Source of the DNA: JAWLDV01 sp046537975
Lineage (GTDB): Bacteria; Desulfobacterota; Desulfobulbia; Desulfobulbales; SURF-16
Direction: 5' to 3'
Length of the DNA: 64,000 nucleotides
Assembly (NCBI GenBank): GCA_046537975.1
Contig: JBKHJR010000003.1
Coordinates: 10,676-74,675 of the forward strand
Below the pieces are notes generated by a model. That model saw nothing but the letters and a program-made list of their open reading frames with translations. It was not told the DNA's origin and did no database searches. Shown one piece after another: positions 62,801 to 64,000 of this stretch. The translations under genes were made by a program, and so were the position numbers. Within the stretch, counting starts at the first letter, position 1, and each line of letters begins with the position of its first letter.

Positions 62801-63995
62801 CATGACCACTAAAATTGCTTGTAGCCGAATCCCCCATCTGTCAAAAACCCGTGATATAATTCTCGACAGAGTCCGGCACCTCCTGATCTGTATAGGCGGT
62901 AACGGTATAACGGAACTTATAAATCATGAGCTTGAATCCACCAATCATTGGGGACGATATGGCGGATTAAACTGGGCATTTATTCATCCTGATAAAAAAA
63001 CTGTTCAGCTTTTGACAGATATGGCAAATCAGCCAGTATCGAAAGATGAAAAAGGGAAACCAGACTCAAAAACATTACTTGAACGTAGAGAAGCAAAAAT
63101 AGCCCTTGCAGCCATAGGAGAGGATAAAAAATTAGTAGAAGCCATTTGGCGGGAGGAAGATATCTCTGTTCCCATCGATCTCGCCGAACTCAGGCGTGAT
63201 AATGATCCTATGGACAAAGATCTAACAGAGCGTGCAACAACTATTCTTTCTGATCAAAAGACCAATAATAATGACACCTTTAAAGCCCTGATAATTGCTT
63301 GGCTGAGCGCCGATCCCGCCTTTAGTCCTCTTATATTGGAAGTATTGGAAAGAGCAGAACCGGATAGTAATATCGCCAGCATAGCCTGCAGGACTCTATT
63401 GGGACTCAATGATCTTCAACCCCATCATACAAAGCTGATTGTCCCTCTTCTCAATACTGAGAAAAATTGGCATTTAGCAATCAATTATCTGATCGCTCTG
63501 GAAGAAGACGGCTTACCTTGTCTTCTCTCATACCTACGCAATACCCCTTTTAGCAAATGGGATAGAAAGGAAACGGAAATAGTACTAAGGCTATATTATA
63601 ATTTTCCTTCAATCCAAGAAAAGGCTGTCCCGTGGGCTGTACAACTCTGCAAGAAAGGCATATCCCTCCACCACCCTTATGAGATAGCAGCTGAATCCTA
63701 TGATCCAGACCTGCGAGAACGGATAACCGATAAAGCCTTTGAGAAGCACTTCCCTGTTTTTGATGTTACTTTATCTGCACTCAAAGGGTTGGCCAAATAT
63801 AATGTTGAGCAAGCCTTTCATGCCATCGAGCATCAGTTATATTCAAGAAATAACTCATCGGTTCGTCGATTATGCAACTTAATGGTTCAACTGTCACCGG
63901 CGAAAGCTGCTCCCAAATTAATCGACCTTGCCTTGGAGCGGGATGACTGGGGTCGGTCGTCAATAGCGGACACCAAAATTCTATGCTGCTTTTAG
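59862..63995 (+). CDS. Avs-like STAND NTPase with N-terminal nuclease-like domain and helical repeats
   Basis: The product has 1377 residues from the ATG at 59862, with GGAG six bases upstream; a TTG four codons earlier is less likely. The N-terminus (GGPAAINGFLYQIL) and residues 46-70 (LEPKDGGDARCEAAG, then QYK) match the Cap4/DUF4297-type nuclease, with Asp residues and a QxK pair as the likely catalytic part. A P-loop ATPase follows with Walker A GDSGAGKT at about 297-304 and Walker B AVDD near 374. From about 600 to the end are HEAT/TPR-like helical repeats. Such nuclease-STAND-repeat proteins detect phage proteins and kill the infected cell. The stop lies five bases before the window edge, and the last residues may be altered. 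Confidence 0.8.
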   Translation: MPQSGGPAAINGFLYQILNHLAWLANIQVTGSLTELDDPEDLCIILEPKDGGDARCEAAGLYLVEQYKSRPESTWSTKDIIEKVLPDLRKAVPEPPSKKAKYRFVTDGREGRLRSFRDFLSEVRLSDGPQSLDESGHYHFGSGFPLSIRGLFNHVVTKTGSAQEHERADAEKAVFNLLANFEMEFEVSTGYHSNKVERLLRLYAPDLGDEKNIRHQLVGMLMGKLSKGETHITRNILDDFFQEAGLNPERMKNLAALSETLASMVDDELNRVNYNPEKDVRNPPEWPPEKPILLIYGDSGAGKTWQLARLAQNQAESRQPVVWLRAEDNKENTLKEAMRLVWQEGLGETNEKTASALKTHFREMAPNAIMPWLTIAVDDIQDTDLAKILIRQPWTRWGMRLALSVSSTAAKTLQQDRTDTIHFHSVDRFSVDEVDKLFHKCDRSWSRLPRDLQKLLRTPILASIYLCLPYGSFHTSPNSEYEIFKAFWERKDWYTQPGDEGVLLTIAARVLNDQNYPISRPDWHEAGLDESNLHRLQASGWLQCLKGSDVAFAHDRLLNWAVAEELVLQLDNGRHSIKDLENVLAKCSSFTRHYQKKLEYVLMDVLWLLSGDPTRTKDAVAILSSLEERKEYGGHGSDFYKKLIPTLGGRAVPVLMARLDKLISSDENDIRIKFIAESVTQIACQENVDLSVEIEGLLHSRSYSKQSVGISMAAAVPSSRFLDRLWQIHKARVKAPKDKGNKWFVDREASSNALRIGIQNDPGWLRDCITTFYSDQEMVPELAYLLYNLDHPESQSLWKEVKDLLAANTPPNRLRGLMFCIGRFRDITMKDRLIDNLSNTEDLTNAAALSNLVKLDPDKAITRLFDITKNELVATRNWWLPPLLHARPEQTREKLLEMARQDPRGRRLIDDLFIDRADELDQALLNYHLGALEDDLKNKFDSSCQNDPVWLYHPLQLLANISRPDLLDIIAQEAGGKLESMTTKIACSRIPHLSKTRDIILDRVRHLLICIGGNGITELINHELESTNHWGRYGGLNWAFIHPDKKTVQLLTDMANQPVSKDEKGKPDSKTLLERREAKIALAAIGEDKKLVEAIWREEDISVPIDLAELRRDNDPMDKDLTERATTILSDQKTNNNDTFKALIIAWLSADPAFSPLILEVLERAEPDSNIASIACRTLLGLNDLQPHHTKLIVPLLNTEKNWHLAINYLIALEEDGLPCLLSYLRNTPFSKWDRKETEIVLRLYYNFPSIQEKAVPWAVQLCKKGISLHHPYEIAAESYDPDLRERITDKAFEKHFPVFDVTLSALKGLAKYNVEQAFHAIEHQLYSRNNSSVRRLCNLMVQLSPAKAAPKLIDLALERDDWGRSSIADTKILCCF

Positions 63996-64000
63996 CTCTT

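Noticed and set aside
53042..64000. A right attachment site of the island
   Set aside because: I looked for a repeat of the tRNA-Leu 3' end downstream and saw none; the site must lie outside the window if it exists.

Overview
The window looks like chromosomal DNA from a Gram-negative bacterium, most likely a Desulfobacterota (former deltaproteobacterial) lineage. The basis is the moderate GC content, the many lipoproteins with clear lipoboxes, a zinc-ribbon protein of a type I associate with that group, the gap-pgk-tpiA-secG-tRNA-Leu order, and short CCTTGYC heptamer tracts between genes. This placement is an inference; no marker here names a genus.

Layout. (1) 1-12.4 kb is mostly housekeeping: the 3' end of an EF-G-type GTPase coupled to a MogA/MoaB-like protein, purM, a zinc-ribbon protein, tRNA-His, a diguanylate cyclase, a Kef-type antiporter, a glycine-betaine ABC importer (proV-proW-proX) and a PfkB-family kinase. 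(2) 12.4-22.5 kb is a complete chemosensory operon: a HEAT-repeat/receiver fusion, a CheA-CheW-CheW-receiver hybrid, a PilJ-type MCP with a zinc-binding CZB tail, CheW, CheB, and CheR with a long basic tail. (3) 22.5-49.0 kb is a large lipid or polyketide-like locus: three complete KAS I/II-type ketosynthases, two half-length ketosynthase-like proteins (one with the catalytic Cys replaced by Gln), a KAS III-like enzyme, three acyl carrier proteins, a PaaK-like adenylating enzyme, a PlsC and an LpxL-like acyltransferase, a GT2-DUF2062 glycosyltransferase, four B12-binding-type radical SAM proteins, a SPASM radical SAM protein, a BtrH-like acyltransferase, an ABC-2 exporter and several lipoproteins. 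The + strand arm (to 41.2 kb) and the - strand arm (41.5-49.0 kb) converge. No ketoreductase, dehydratase, enoyl reductase or thioesterase gene is present. (4) 49.3-53.1 kb holds gap-pgk-tpiA-secG and tRNA-Leu(GAG). (5) From 53.2 kb to the end is an integrative island next to the tRNA: a P4-type integrase preceded by repeated GCGGGTATA boxes, an AlpA-type regulator, a primase/helicase gene broken by a one-base frameshift, a TubC_N-like small protein, a phage small-terminase-like protein, and a 1377-aa Avs/STAND-like NTPase with an N-terminal nuclease-like domain that is probably an anti-phage defence protein.

How the genes work together. The biosynthetic locus can be read as follows: the adenylating enzyme or KAS III primes an ACP, the ketosynthases extend the chain with reductive enzymes borrowed from primary fatty acid synthesis, the radical SAM enzymes modify it, and the PlsC, LpxL-like and BtrH-like acyltransferases plus the glycosyltransferase attach it to a carrier for export. 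This partly resembles aryl-polyene and proposed ladderane loci, but the combination matches neither that I know of. A dispersed intergenic element of about 90-110 bp occurs four times, plus one fragment, and is often followed by the heptamer tract; it is the most notable non-coding signal.
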